This document shows, piece by piece, positions 12,130 through 24,309 of a stretch of DNA of 64,000 bases (positions are counted from its first letter, which is position 1; the number at the start of each line of letters is the position of its first letter). The notes beneath the pieces were generated by a model, which made no database searches, was not told the DNA's origin, and saw only the letters and a list, made by a program, of their open reading frames with translations. A program made the translations under genes and the position numbers. This DNA is from Papilionanthe hookeriana x Papilionanthe teres (taxonomy: Eukaryota; Streptophyta; Magnoliopsida; Asparagales; Orchidaceae): the NCBI GenBank assembly GCA_022702705.1, contig CM040428.1, forward strand, positions 60,554,155 through 60,618,154, given 5' to 3'.

Positions 12130-13630
12130 TGGTAGTCAGTTAAGGCAGAGCAAACTAAGCTTCGAGTTGTGCTCTGTTTATTTTTGCAAATTCATGATGA
12201 GCTTGATGAGTTTATCTTGATCTCGCCCTTTGAGATATTAGGATATACATGAGTTTTTTGAAAACCAAATTGTATCATGTTTGAGTAAAGTGAAACACCA
12301 ATTCAATTAACTAAATGCAAGGAAAAAATTAGAAGGAAATTATTTTTTTAAAAAAATTTCACTTATATCAGAAAATAACCTCTCAAAAATCTATAAATTT
12401 CTCACTTGATCATGGAGTTCAGGCTTATTCAATATGAATTGATTGTGTTCTTTACATGTCTCAGAATGTAATCATAAAATCCTTTAAAAACCAAAATCCT
12501 TTAATTCTAAAACAATGGAAATCACTGAGGCCGACTCCAAAATCTTTATTATGTGATAACAAAGAGAACTTTCTGCCAGAGCCGGTAGAAATATCAGAGC
12601 ACCCGTAGTTTGCATATTTTGTGCAATAAAATTGCAGTTAGCGGCAAGGTGAAGCCAACAGAATTGCACGAAGAAGCTTTTATACCTGTGTTGAAGCAGG
12701 AATTACAAGAACATAGAAGAAGCCACCAATCAACTAGAGAATAATACCATGGGAAGGAAGAAACGGCGGATGGAGAAGTAACACTGCTGGAAGAATAGAA
12801 TGTAGAAGCCACAACCCGCTAGAACTGTAGGAATAGAGAAATCATAGCATTTTCAAAAGCCGCAAAAGACTAAATATACCTGTACATGTCATGTTAGGAT
12901 AACATCTTAGGCATTTACATGCATAGTTTTACTTAAATTAAAACTCCTAAGTTAAAATTCAAAATAAAAAAATAAAAATAATATTAAAAAAAAAACTATC
13001 TAAATCCAATAAAAAGTTCTTTCAAACTGTTCCGACTTAATGTGCACAATTTTGGTTTTCAATGGAAGACTTTAGATTTGCATCATTCTATTGTGTACTT
13101 ATATGCTAAAAAATGTTACCTAGAAAATTTGGGACATACGAGTTTGTAAACTATACGGTAGAATTATTGGCTTTCTATTTAATCAACCTAATTGCTAGTT
13201 ACATTTTCATTAATTTGATAAAAAAAGACGTGATAAAATACTATATTTTGAGTTGATGCTGAATGTACAAAATTTTTTTGTGGTTGTATGAAATTACAGA
13301 ACGTGTAGTCATCAAGGTTTGATGATGCAGAATGTATTATTCTAATTTCGGAGTGAACTAGAAAATGCATTTATTCATATACATCAATGATCGAAATTCA
13401 TTTTCAGCGAAGTAGAACAGATCGTTGGATCAAGCTCAATCTCTTTAATACTTTTAGATAGCCTGGATTAAAGTAAGAATAAACTTGAAAACATGCGCCA
13501 TATTTATATTTGCTTCCCACCTTCAATTTGGGAATCTTTAGCTCGGGGCTGCCATGTTTTCTTTTTCGTGACTGTATGCTACAGAGAAATGACTATCAAA
13601 GCATTTTTTTTGCTTTTTTGTTGATTTCAG
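12130..13630. other. Intron DNA, nothing recognised
   Basis: AT-rich DNA with short open frames only (60-72 codons, minus strand) and no domain signature. It ends with a pyrimidine-rich run and cag at 13628-13630, the acceptor of the next exon. Confidence 0.5.
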
Positions 13631-13682
13631 GAGATTGAAGAGATCTGCTCGCCAAGAACGAATTGATGCTTATTCTGCTTTG
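13631..13682 (+). CDS. Exon of unidentified plant gene (second from last)
   Basis: A 52-nt exon between a tttcag acceptor and a gtaagc donor, both good consensus sites. The first G completes the split arginine codon left by the exon at 4651-4719. The rest reads RLKRSARQERIDAYSAL and ends on a codon boundary, which agrees with the next exon starting in phase 0. The short intron that follows (13683-13980, 298 bp) is of ordinary plant length, in contrast with the 8.9-kb one before it. The segment is strongly basic at its start. No family assignment could be made. Confidence 0.75.
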
Positions 13683-13980
13683 GTAAGCAAGAGATGGTCA
13701 ATTAGTGTGACATTTTGAAGTTATTTTTTTCTAACTTTAAAATGCTTTAATGGTTGGCTCTTGAAAGTAATAGAAAAGAAGTTGTAGAATGAGTTTAAAA
13801 AATATTGTAATTTAATAGTTGATTGATAAGTAATTCTATTCTCATTTCAAAACAAATCTAACCGTTTTAAAATCCATTTATTCATTGCAAAAATAAATCT
13901 AATTTATTTTTTTAAAACTCATTTATGTGATAGTTTGATCAGTATATTTTGATTTAAATTTCCTCCATTGGCTTATTCAG

Positions 13981-14097
13981 ATGTTGCTAGAGAGATACTT
14001 CTCAACTTCAGGCACTGAAGCTGAATTAGTGCTTCCAAAGCAGTTGCATTTGCAAGAAAAACTCAAGAAAAGTTCTTACCAAAATATTGAATTCTAG
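13981..14097 (+). CDS. Last coding exon of unidentified plant gene
   Basis: This exon begins directly after ttattcag and reads 38 codons, MLLERYFSTSGTEAELVLPK and then a lysine- and glutamine-rich end finishing in NIEF, before TAG at 14095-14097. Its phase fits the preceding exon exactly, so the three exons together encode the last 78 or so residues of a protein. The look is of a helical, charged C terminus with no membrane segment. The downstream 3' UTR is AT-rich, and I could not place a poly(A) signal with confidence. I do not recognise the protein. A search of the joined C terminus against plant proteomes would identify it at once if it is conserved. Confidence 0.72.
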   Translation: MLLERYFSTSGTEAELVLPKQLHLQEKLKKSSYQNIEF

Positions 14098-15416
14098 TAA
14101 GAATTAAAACTTTGGCTTAAGAGCTATAAGGGAGTCTATACTAACCTTTAAATAAATTATTTGCTGAATGCCTTTGATGAATTTTTTTGGCTGAAAAACA
14201 AATTCCCTAACCTATAAGCTTGATTTTGTTGCATCACCGGCCATTTGCATACTAGTTTCTCGCATTGAAATTCTATAGATAGATTTTATTGAAAACCTAA
14301 GGCTTGTAATAGTAGCTGATTAATTCTGTAGCCAACACATTTTCGACTGGATTTCTTTGTATTTTATTTTCAGTCATTGATCAGTACCTTTATCTTGAGC
14401 TATTGTAAATTTGTGATAATGTGATTTGTGCTGATGCATGAAGTAGACGCTGATTTATTGAAGTAAATGTAATCATTAATTATTAAAGATATTTGTAATT
14501 TAAAATAAAGTGATATGTTCTTTGATGGTACCTTATCATTGAATTTTCATTTCCCACATTTTTTGTTTAATCTCAAAATAAGTTTTCTCCCACAAAGCAT
14601 CAGTAGTTCTTAGGCAGCCTACTTTTTTCGTGCTATCGTGATTGAGTGTGTAATCTCTTATTACGAGCTCACATGTTTGAATTGCGTGTATTGACCTTTA
14701 GGCTTATCTTTCTTGAAAAGAAAAATAGTTTTAACAAAGCAAAACTCTTCTTTTCACACTCGAGCCAAACATAGTGGGCAATGATCTGAATTATTAGAAG
14801 ATAATTTTTTCAGTAATTTCATAAAAAATGCTTTCAACATGAACTAGAAATTGCAAAAAGGTAGCTAGATGAAAGTGTCCATGAAGAATAGTGCTTCAAT
14901 TGGTTTAATAAATAGATGTGCGGTTCATCACCCTAGTTAAAAAAAAAAAATACAAATCTGATTGACCATCAGACATTAATCTGCATATTTTCTTACTCTG
15001 TGATCACTAATCTAAAAATTTTTACGCCGAAGTTGCATATTTAGTGGCACAATCTTTGAACTAGATAAATTCTTACGGACTCCTTAGTCAAATTGAGATG
15101 ATGGTACAATTGTTTCTAAGAGAAATGGTGAATACCCATCTAGATACAGTTAATGCTGCATTTCCTAATGTAATAGTCAAAATTTGTTGCATACAATTAG
15201 CAAATTTACCGTGGAATGGAGATGGCTAATTCAAAAAATAAATATATTGATAATATATGTTGGCCTCATGGGCTTTATGACTCGTCAGTTTAATTTTGGT
15301 AATAACAATCATATTATTGGATGCTTTAATGTTATTGCTGAGGGTTTAGGTAGATAGAAAGTATTATTATAAAGGTTACAGACTTACACTTGATGACTAC
15401 AGCTAACGTGGAACCA
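14098..15416. other. 3' UTR and intergenic AT-rich DNA
   Basis: No open frame, terminal repeat or domain is seen after the stop codon at 14097 up to the MITE at 15426. The first few hundred bases are expected to include the 3' UTR of the gene ending at 14097. Confidence 0.5.
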
Positions 15417-15425
15417 CCATAGATG

Positions 15426-15624
15426 GGGAAATTATTGCATACGGAGTACGTACCCAGCGCTGGGTGCGAAATAACCTCCGAATATCCTCATTTTAAGGGT
15501 ATTGGGTATTAAGATATTTATAGGGTTGGTTATTGGGTATTGATAGGTTATTACGAGAGTATTGGATTGGTATCGGAGGAGCTGCGTGCGGACTACGTAT
15601 GTGCTCCGTATGCAATAATTTCCC
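15426..15624. mobile_element. 199-bp Mutator-type MITE with 9-bp target duplication
   Basis: The element starts GGGAAATTATTGCATACGGA and ends with the perfect reverse complement of its first 21 bases; similarity between the arms fades further in. It is flanked on both sides by CCATAGATG (15417-15425 and 15625-15633), a perfect 9-bp duplication, the length made by Mutator-like transposases. There is no coding capacity. The related but longer element at 36797-37146 shares the termini. Termini and duplication are both directly visible. Confidence 0.9.
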
Positions 15625-15889
15625 CCATAGATGGGTAGTACGATAGAACTAGAAAATCATGCCTTATAATTTATTATGTCTCGTGTCTTGGAGCCCTTAT
15701 AGAGTGTTTATATATATATGTTTCTAACAATTAAATTACATGAATAAGCTCACTTGTAAAATTTAAATTTATGTTTTTAATGCTAGTCAAAGTCATGATA
15801 ATTTCATGTGTAATTCTCATGTTTTTATTTCATTATTATGATGATTTAACGTATGTGAAAGGTGTTTTAGCTATATTTTATAGGTTACA

Positions 15890-17780
15890 ACTGTTGAGCA
15901 CAATTCAGGGAGTATTTAATACGAAATAGGACCACATATGGATCAAACATACTTATGCCACCCTCAAGCATAACTACGTCGGGCCTATGTTTGAAGAAGC
16001 AAAGAGAGAATTGAGTGGGTGGTAATTATGCTACTTCAAGGTGTAACTACGCTGTCTTCAGCGTAACTATGCCACAATCAGGCGTACCTACTCTGGGTTT
16101 TGCCTAAAAACCATTTTGAGAAGAATTCAAAGGTAGTTCGGGGCAAAGCTATATAAACTTATTTTATGGTTTCATGAGGGGAGTTTTCGAACATTGGAGG
16201 AATCTTGTAAAACCTAGGGTCTTTTCAATTAGTCTTCCTTTGGAGAAGATTCCTATGGTTATTTTCTTTATGAGTTAAGAGAATTCAGAGAGGGATTGGT
16301 GTAAACTTCTACCAGAGAGATTGACGGAAAGAATGCAATGTACACACAGATTTTTTGTACATTGTTTCTTTAATATTTCAATTGGATTTTATTTTCTTTA
16401 ATAGTAGCTAAATCTTATTCGTGCTTGGATGATGCAAGGCATGTGATTGTTTCATTGTTTTATCTCTGAGCTTTTTCCTGGATGTTTTCTTATGCCTTGA
16501 ATTTCACACGTTGATGTGTTAACCTTCCGATCGCAATATACTCTTGATTTAACCAATTAGGAAGTTAAAACCACTTGTGATATAATGCTTCTAACATCTG
16601 ACTAGAAAAACTAGTAGGTTAACACAAATTCATTTAGTATAATTGACATGTTTCTAATATGAGAGTGCAGCCTAGACAGAGGACTAGAGGATTCTTAAGA
16701 AGTGATGTATGGTTTAAGTCCACTTAACTATAATGAGATTTTTTAATATTTTTATGAACTAGACATATGCTAATGGAGACATGTCACTGCTTGTCAACAG
16801 TAACGTGAGAACTAATAGAAAATCAATGAGGAATCTCTACACCAGTGTTATAGGAGTACGAATCTTTCCCTTCAAAAAAACTCAAAGAGTAACTTACTGT
16901 TGTTTTCTATTTTTTTGCATTATATAAGTTTTTATTTTTGCAAATTGATCTTTCAAATTAGGATTAGTGGTTTAGTAAATTGGAACTTCATAAATTAGAA
17001 AAATTAACAAGTTTCTTTATGGAATCAATACGTGGACTCATAATTTATCTATTATTTTATTGATATGTATGCTCGTTGATTGATCAATTGCTTCGCAGTA
17101 ATTTCGGACATTAAATATTTGATACAATTGTTGAGAAAATGAGTCAAAATTTATAATTTAAGAGAACTTTAGTTGAACTACTTAGAGTCTATGTTTGAAG
17201 TCTTTCCTTTTTCTGATTTTGTTTTGTTGTGTTTGTGCTCTACATTTTCTTGTTTTGTTATTTCCTTCAAAAAAAAAATCAATAAATTCGAAAAAAAAGT
17301 AATGAAAAATCCATAACTTGAAAAGCAAAACTTAGAAATGAAAAACATTTAGAAATACCATATAAAATCTCTTTGTGAGCATGTCATCTCATTGATAGCA
17401 GAATTTTACACGAGTCTTAGATACTCTGTCGTAAAATCCCCTACATTTGAACTTAAGCCTGTGCTCATCCTAATATTTCAAACCAATCAGTTTGGGGGAT
17501 CACCAGTAAAAGGCCCACACCTTCACCTGCCTAGTTTTCTAGAACTATGTCTTATATGAGTTTAATGGAATCTCCAACACTAGAGTAAGACTAAGATTAT
17601 TCCCTTTCTCATTTAGAAATAACATCAAAATGTGGTTATACTCCGTAACACTAAAATAAATCTTCACTTTGAACAATCTAGCTCAAACATGTCTGACCAA
17701 ATATTTTCTTCTATCCAAAACTGCACACCATAAGAGAAACATCATATCCTTCACCGAATCAGATGGAAATTTCATTTATG
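15890..17780 (+). mobile_element. 5' LTR and leader region of an Athila-like gypsy element
   Basis: A TATA motif (CTATATAAACTT, about 16148-16160) is followed by leader-like text and, at about 17200-17300, by a T/A-rich stretch (tttgttatttccttcaaaaaaaaaatc) of the type found in Athila 5' UTRs. Several short taactacg / taactatg words recur at 15960-16090. The exact LTR ends were not found. The call depends on the Athila-type gag that follows at 17780. Confidence 0.5.
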
Positions 17781-18780
17781 AAGCTTTGGAGAGGTTCAAT
17801 AATTTCTTAGGAAGTGCCCTCACCATACTCTATCTGACCGGTTGATTATACAATTTTTTTATAATGGGCTGGTTGGATCCTTAAGGTCGATCATCTATGC
17901 TGCAGCTTGGGGTCCCCAATTGTCAAACTATTTGAGGATGTGTATGGATTGATTGAGGGAATGACAACAAGTAATTTTTAATGGCCATCCGAGAGAGTCA
18001 CTCCTAAGAAGGTAACTAGTGGGCAGAATACTAATGTTTTGACATTCTTAGCCTCACATGTTGCTTACATTTCAAGGAAAGTGTCCAACTTAAGAATGAA
18101 TTTTTTGCCATGATCCATACCCAGTGACGAGATAGCTTATGGACTAGTAGGTCATTCCAGAACCACTTCGCTGGATGCCATCGAAATTAGGTTACCCCTA
18201 TTCCAACACTTACAACTCAGGTTGGACGAATCACCCAATCTTCAACTAAAGCAATACTAAACCAAGTGTAAGGAACCGATAATGGGGGAGCATCCAAGCC
18301 AATCTTTTAGAATATTGGAATAACAGGGTAATGACAATCTTAGACAATTTAATCACTTGGATTAATTTCTAATCTCCAATTTAGTGCGATTGTCTTTGGA
18401 AGAATTGATAGTGGACATGGGAAATTAGTTACAAAGCCAAGCTGTAGCCATGAGAAACCTAGAAAACTAAGTTGGTCATTTTGTTAACTTTTTAAGTAAT
18501 GCCCCCCAATGGATATGCTACCTAGTAACACTGAAGTGAATCCCAAGGAAGGAGAAAAGGAGCAAGTGCAAGCTATGAGACATAGCCTTGACAAGAAGTT
18601 GGAAAGTAGCCCTACGAAGGAGATTAGCCCTACAAAGTTGGATCCTGAGCCTTAATAACTTAGTGATAATCCAACTAAAGACTTAGTGAAAATAGAATCA
18701 TATCATAGGGAGAAACAAGATGGATTGATTCCTGCAATTGGTGAGACAAATAATGAATTGCAAATAAGGGAATTAAATAA
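17780..18780 (+). pseudogene. Athila-like gag pseudogene
   Basis: Plus-strand frames, with stops and shifts between them, give landmarks of Athila-group gag in the right order. These are a FYNGL-like segment near 17855, then WPSERVTPKKVT near 17980-18015. Further on, near 18200, is YPYSNTYNSGWTNHP (Athila consensus NPYSNTYNPGWRNHP). Finally SNTEVNPKEGEKEQ lies at 18527-18565, close to the end of gag before the protease. The protein would coat the element RNA. Pol does not follow: after about 18800 the sequence jumps to the non-coding stretch normally found after pol. The element is therefore internally deleted and cannot move by itself. Confidence 0.75.
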
Positions 18781-18805
18781 TTGAGCTTTGGATCTATAAT
18801 TCACC

Positions 18806-19480
18806 ATGATGATTTATAACAGTATTCAACCCCCTACATATCCCCGAGAAGAGTGTGATCGAATTGAGAATAAAAAGTTGCAAGAAATTTTAAAACCTGA
18901 AGATTTATTAAGAATTCTAGGGCAAACAAATGTTTGGGAGATCGGTCATGAATTATTGAAATGGAATTTTGATTATGGAGGAAGAATGTTAGGATTTATT
19001 TCACCGTAGCTCAAAGTGAGGATGTTAAACCAAACGCTACTTGGGAGGCAACCAAAGCATTATCTTTTACTTTGATGTTTTTGTTTCGAATTTGCTTACT
19101 GTGTGATTTTAAAGTGAATTTTATGTGTTTTTAGATGCTTTACCTAAGTTAGTTGCCCTCCTTTACATTCAATTTGTTATGTTTATGATATAATCTTTCA
19201 ATCTTCGTATGATTTTGATGTGATGTGTTTTATTTGCAAATAAGATGCTTTACTAGCACTTTCCATGCTGATACAGATCTTACTTTTTTCATGATGTTAG
19301 ATTTCCTGTTATTACATGATTTACTCTTTTCCTTCTCTGCACATTTTCATGTGGCATGCATAAGATGGAAAATAAGTTTGGGGGAGGGAGCTAGACATGT
19401 ACACTTGCCTAGGAGTAATTCTCATATCTGCGTTGTTGACTATGCCTTAGAGTTGTGACTCTTGATATGAATCGCAGTGA
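18806..19480 (+). mobile_element. Athila-like 3' internal region
   Basis: An open frame at 18806-19009 (67 codons) gives no known motif. Right after it, gatgttaaaccaaacgctacttgggaggcaacc at 19022-19054 matches the well-known non-coding text after pol in plant Athila elements. A purine tract, aagtttgggggaggga (19373-19388), looks like the polypurine tract that primes plus-strand synthesis. These place the missing pol gene between about 18780 and 19010. Confidence 0.6.
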
Positions 19481-19916
19481 TTTGACTAGGTTATATTATT
19501 TGATTTATCGACTATTCCTATGACACGCACACTTACTTGGGAGTAACTCTCATAACTCTCCCTATCCCCTCTTTTTATCCTTGTGCAAAACATCTCACAA
19601 GCACATACCCACTTCACTTTCTATGCTCCATACCCTAACACTTGCTTTCCATAACTTCTTCCTACCCTTGGCCAAAATTCATAACTACATGAAATAATTG
19701 GTTTGTGAAAATTTTGTTATGTTTTTCTCATATACATGTCATTAGTCTTGATAAATTGATATAATAAGTGAGTAATCCACTTACATTTTGGCATGTGCTA
19801 TGTGATATGTCTACATTATCATGTGATGTTTATGTTTCATGCATATTCATGAAAAATCCCTACTTAAGCTTTATGCTCCATGAAAATTTATGCTCATGCT
19901 TTATGTTTAATAAAAA

Positions 19917-20098
19917 TTAACTATTTTTATAGAAAAATTATATAATTTTAACTGCGCTCTAAGTTAACTATTTCTATAAAAATTTGTATAAATTTAAATG
20001 TGCTCTAAATTAATTATTTTTTATAAAAAATTATATAAACTTAAATTTAAATGTGCTTTAAGAGAATCATCTTTATTTAAATTTAAATGAGCTTTAAG
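19917..20098. repeat. AT-rich minisatellite, 46-54 bp units
   Basis: Four successive units share the form TTAACTATTTTTATA, then an A/T run, then a TGCTCTAAG-like end: 19917-19963, 19964-20009, 20010-20063 and a shortened 20064-20098. It adjoins the 3' side of the Athila-like element, so it may belong to its LTR. Confidence 0.65.
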
Positions 20099-20289
20099 AA
20101 AATAAGGGAGATAGTTTTATGAAGTAATCTTAGTTTATGTATTCTTTAACTCCAAATTATTTTTATAAGCTTATGTATGCTCTCATTTCAAAAATTATTT
20201 TTCAATAAAAGTTCAAGTATGCCCAAAAATTGAATTGATTAAACTTAAGTTTTTCTTAAAAGTTCTAGAACTTCTCATGTAAAGCATAA

Positions 20290-20662
20290 AGTAATTCCCT
20301 TAATAAATACGAGTAAAATATTCTCGAAACATAAATAAATTTAAACAAAATATTTCAAACTTACATAAACCTAAATAAAAACATTTTCAAATTTAAAATA
20401 AACTTAAACAAAATATTTTTAAAGTAACATAAAACCTAAATAAATAAGTTTTCTCATAATTAAAAATTAACCTAAGCAAAATATTTTCAAACTAACAAAA
20501 ATAAAAAAATCAAAATATTTTTAAAACTAAGGGAAACCTAAACAAAAATTTATTTCAAAAATAAAACCAAAGGAACCTATTTCATAATTTAAGTAAGCCT
20601 AAACAAATTTTGTCAAAACTAAAATAAAACCTTAATAATTTTTTTTTTCAAAATAAAATAAA
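20290..20662. repeat. AT-rich tandem array, left part (interrupted by CACTA)
   Basis: Diverged units of about 33-38 bp built on AAACCTAAACAAAATATTTT plus CAAACTAACAT repeat up to base 20662, where the CACTA terminus begins. The same type of array resumes at about 30257, so the CACTA element appears to have inserted into it. Confidence 0.65.
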
Positions 20663-21164
20663 CACTACAGAAAAAAGTGCTTAAACCGATGATAAAATCG
20701 ACAGTCTAATTTTGTGCCAGAAAAAATACTATTTTTCGACGGTTTAGCAACGGTTTATGATCTAGGTTATTTGTGACGACATAACTGCAGTACATTTAAC
20801 CGCTTAAAGTAATATTTATTCCGATGGTTTTTATTATTACCATGCATTATACCACTAATTATAAGCAAATATTAACCGACAGACATATTTTATTGGTTAT
20901 TTATGAACATGTCATTTAGCAGGGTGTTAACCGACTTGCTTTTTTAATAAGTGACAATATTTTCCATTGGTAATTATGTTACTTATCGACGGATTATTAG
21001 CAGTTTATAAGCCATCAGAATTAAACTTTTATATCGCTAAAAATTGTATCACACTCGATCTTGCCCTAAGTATCCCCTCTCGATCTCGCCTTGCCTTAGT
21101 GCATCCCTTCTCCTGTCGACCCCAACTTGCGGCTCACAGTTTTGACCAAAATATTTTCCTTTTT

Positions 21165-22020
21165 CATTGGATTAGATCGAGGATCGGCTTTAGCCCATAT
21201 GTTTTTGCTTTCCTTATGGATGCTCCTACTAGACATTTGCATGTGTTGTATACATTTTGCTGGTGATATCCTTCTTGTGGATAAGACCATAGAAAGTGTT
21301 TAGAAAAACTTATATCATGGAGGTCGACATTGGAGTTGATCTAGAACTTAATACATGAGATATAATTTTAGTAATAGTAGCTCTAGTGATAGATTTGTAA
21401 CTACGGGTGATCAAATCATTAAAATATGTGAATTTTTTATGGTCACTTGCTCAATATGACGGCGATATAGATGAGGATGTTATTAGTAGAATTCAAATTT
21501 GTTGGCTGAAGATATCAGACCAATTGTGTGATAGAAAATGTCACTTAGACTTAAAAGGAAAATTTTATAAGATGGTAGTGAGACCTGCAATTTTATATGG
21601 CGCAGAATGTTGGCCTTTAAAAGAGAAGCATAAAACAAATTTAAGTGTTGCTGAGATGAGAATGCTTAGATGGATGAGTGGCTTGAGATATATAGAGAAA
21701 ATGTGAAATGAATATATTAGTGAAAGGTTTTGTGTAGCTCTAGTGGAGGACAAGGTTGAAGAGAGTGGTCTTATATGGTTTGGCCACTTTAAACGTCGTC
21801 TATCTAATGATCTGATTAGGAGAGTAGAAGTTTTAGATTCGACTTATGTGAAGAAAGGCAGGGGTGGACCTGAAAAGGCTTGAACATATGGTATACAAAA
21901 TGATCTTAATATATTAGAATTAAATGAAAATATGACACTCAACAGGATGCAATGTAGAAAAAGGATTCTTGTAGGATTCTTGTAGGAATTTAGTGGGATA
22001 AAGGCTTGTTGGTATTGTTG
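21165..22020 (+). mobile_element. RTE LINE fragment, 3' part (third RTE copy)
   Basis: Decayed reverse transcriptase sequence is collinear with the two fuller RTE copies at 39-46 kb. It has a segment matching the GS-LSPYLFA motif at 21180-21220, then DDILLVDKT-like bases at 21262-21290, then the WPLKEKH and AEMRMLRWMSG segments at 21610-21680. It ends near 22020 with a degraded GTGGGATAAAGGC tail and short TTG repeats. The 5' half (endonuclease) is absent and many stops are present. It lies inside the CACTA element. Confidence 0.8.
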
Positions 22021-22114
22021 TTAGAGACAAAAAGTGTAATGAATATATCCGTAGATAGGGTTGGTGAAGCTCCAGTGACAGACAAAATTAGAGACACAAA
22101 GTTCTTACATACAT

Positions 22115-22259
22115 AACACTAAATTCCTATGTAATTATATATCTAACACTTAAACTTTGCAATTTGATACAACTTTTAATTTACACGTAAGGTTGTTTTT
22201 TTGTAAAAAATGAAAGTTTAGTTGTTAGATATGTAATTACATAAGGATTGAGAGTATAA
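22115..22259. mobile_element. Foldback/MITE-like inverted repeat
   Basis: Left arm 22118-22158 and right arm 22213-22257 are inverted copies of about 41 nt at roughly 80 percent identity by eye; the cores are ATATCTAACA and TGTTAGATAT. Some 54 bp separate them. The structure is a miniature inverted-repeat element or foldback. I could not fix a target duplication. Confidence 0.6.
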
Positions 22260-22559
22260 TTTCCTATCTATAGTTAAGGCAGAAGCCAATAAATGATCCA
22301 CAACGCGTCAGATCAAAGTTTAGTATTATTGATCCACAATCTAATTGATAAGTCCCTGAATTTAAGGCTTAACGTTTTTCAAATTTATATTATTTATGTT
22401 CGGAGCTGAGGACATCTAAAGTTTATGTTATACATATGATACATAAGATAGACACGTGAATTTAGCTAGAACAATGAAAATTGCAAAATTGAATCTAATT
22501 TATTTCAAACCGACTTCTGCCTGGATCAAAATCAATTTGTTTAACATTATATAAATGTT

Positions 22560-24260
22560 AGTAATGTCGAAGATCGTTAAATCCATTTTTCTAATATTGT
22601 GTGAAATTGTAGATACTCAAACCCTTTCACGGATATATTTGTTTTACATTTTGTTTTGCATTTTGTTTCTAACTGTAAAACAAATCATAGAACTAAGCAT
22701 TATTCTCTCCGTAGCACCTAACCCAATTAAGTGTACACCTCAAAATATTTTCGTAAAAGAATATATTTATATGATGTATGAGTTTTCATTATATCATCTA
22801 ATGCGAAGCCTAATTTTCATTTCTAGAGTATTTTTCAGTTTCAAAATGATTATTCACTTCAAAATCTACCACAATTCCCATTTTAGCAATGCAAATTAAG
22901 TTTCGAAGTGAGCTTCCATTTTTGAACTTGAAAATTAGAATTTGAAGTGAATTTCCATTATGAAAATAAAATGAGACTTTACCTTACATCATGAAATATT
23001 TCTTTATAATAACATATTTCAAGGTGTGTATTTAATCGTATATGGGGTTTACGGGGACGAATATGCTTAGATTAATGATTGAATTTACACTTGAAAAATA
23101 AAATATGAAAGAAATAAACTCTTACAAGGTTTGGTATAACTGTGGTGACAAACAATATTAGATTTGAAAATTTGAAAAATTTAAGGCTGATTATCGTTCT
23201 TCGATAACCTTAACATCCTCAAGGGCAGTTAAGGTACTGACTTTGAGCTTAATTATGGTTGACTCGAAAAAAAAAATGATTTAAAATTTCTATTCAAACT
23301 TGGTTCGTTTATTTTGATTTGCTCTTTACTCGAGCCAAAATTAAAATCATTCAATTTTCGAGCGATTGTCATTATTTGGGCTATCTAAAATGTTCACTCC
23401 TTTTACAATGTATAGATTATTGTAATATTTCATCGCATTTTGTTACAATCCCGTCCTTAGATCTACTACAAGTAAGATCGTTTAACATTTTAGTAAAGCT
23501 AGTTCTTTCGAAGATAATTTATCGATCGAACATTGTTCACAATCCATTAAGATGACTCCCTCTAATACTGTATGACACTGCAACTACACTAGCCCTCCCA
23601 CAAAAAAATTTCTATCATATTTTGTCTCAAAGTTAAAAGTCAATAATAAACTAAGCATCATCATCTCCGAAACTCTTAACTATATTACTTTCATACTTTT
23701 GAATAAATTCTATGAAGGGATATTTTATATAATGTTAGAGTGTTCAATTCACAATCCAATGAGAAATCTAATTTTCATTCATAGAATGAAAATTCACTTT
23801 AAACATCATGTTTTGTAATGTCATAAATAAAACTGATTGGAGTGATTTTTTTTTTTAGGAATGGAAATTAGATTTCGCATTTGATGGTGAAATGAAGAGT
23901 CTTATATAATGTGAAAAAATTTTCTTCGTAGATTTTGCTCATAAATGTGAAAATAATCTAGTAAGATTTGTTAATGCGAGAATACTTGGGTGCATAAGTG
24001 GTTTTACACTTGTAGAGAAAATGTGAAAGAAATATACTCGTGCAAAGGATTGGTGTAGCTACATTGACGTCCAAGATTAGTGGTAAAATATGAATAAATG
24101 TTTGTCAATTATCGGTCATCAACGACCCTAACAACCTCAATAAGCTCTTCAAAGTTATCTAAAAAGTTCACTCCTTTTGAAATGTGTTGATTATTATCAT
24201 TTTTTTATCACCCTTTATTACAACTTCGCCAGCCGATCTACTACAATAATTAAATACAAT
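22560..24260. repeat. Two diverged direct repeats of about 0.8-0.95 kb
   Basis: Words recur in order in two blocks. Examples are aactaagcatt at 22693 and aactaagcatc at 23650, then gaaataaactcttacaagg at 23109 and gaaatatactcgtgcaaagg at 24029, then gttcactccttttacaatg at 23391 and gttcactccttttgaaatg at 24166. Each block contains a decayed piece of RTE 3' sequence (23055-23165 and 23975-24085). A further piece lies at 22030-22105. No open frame spans them. Confidence 0.6.
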
Positions 24261-24309
24261 ATAATCAATTAAATGCACTTTATAATATGTTGGTTATTCT
24301 CAGGTTTGA

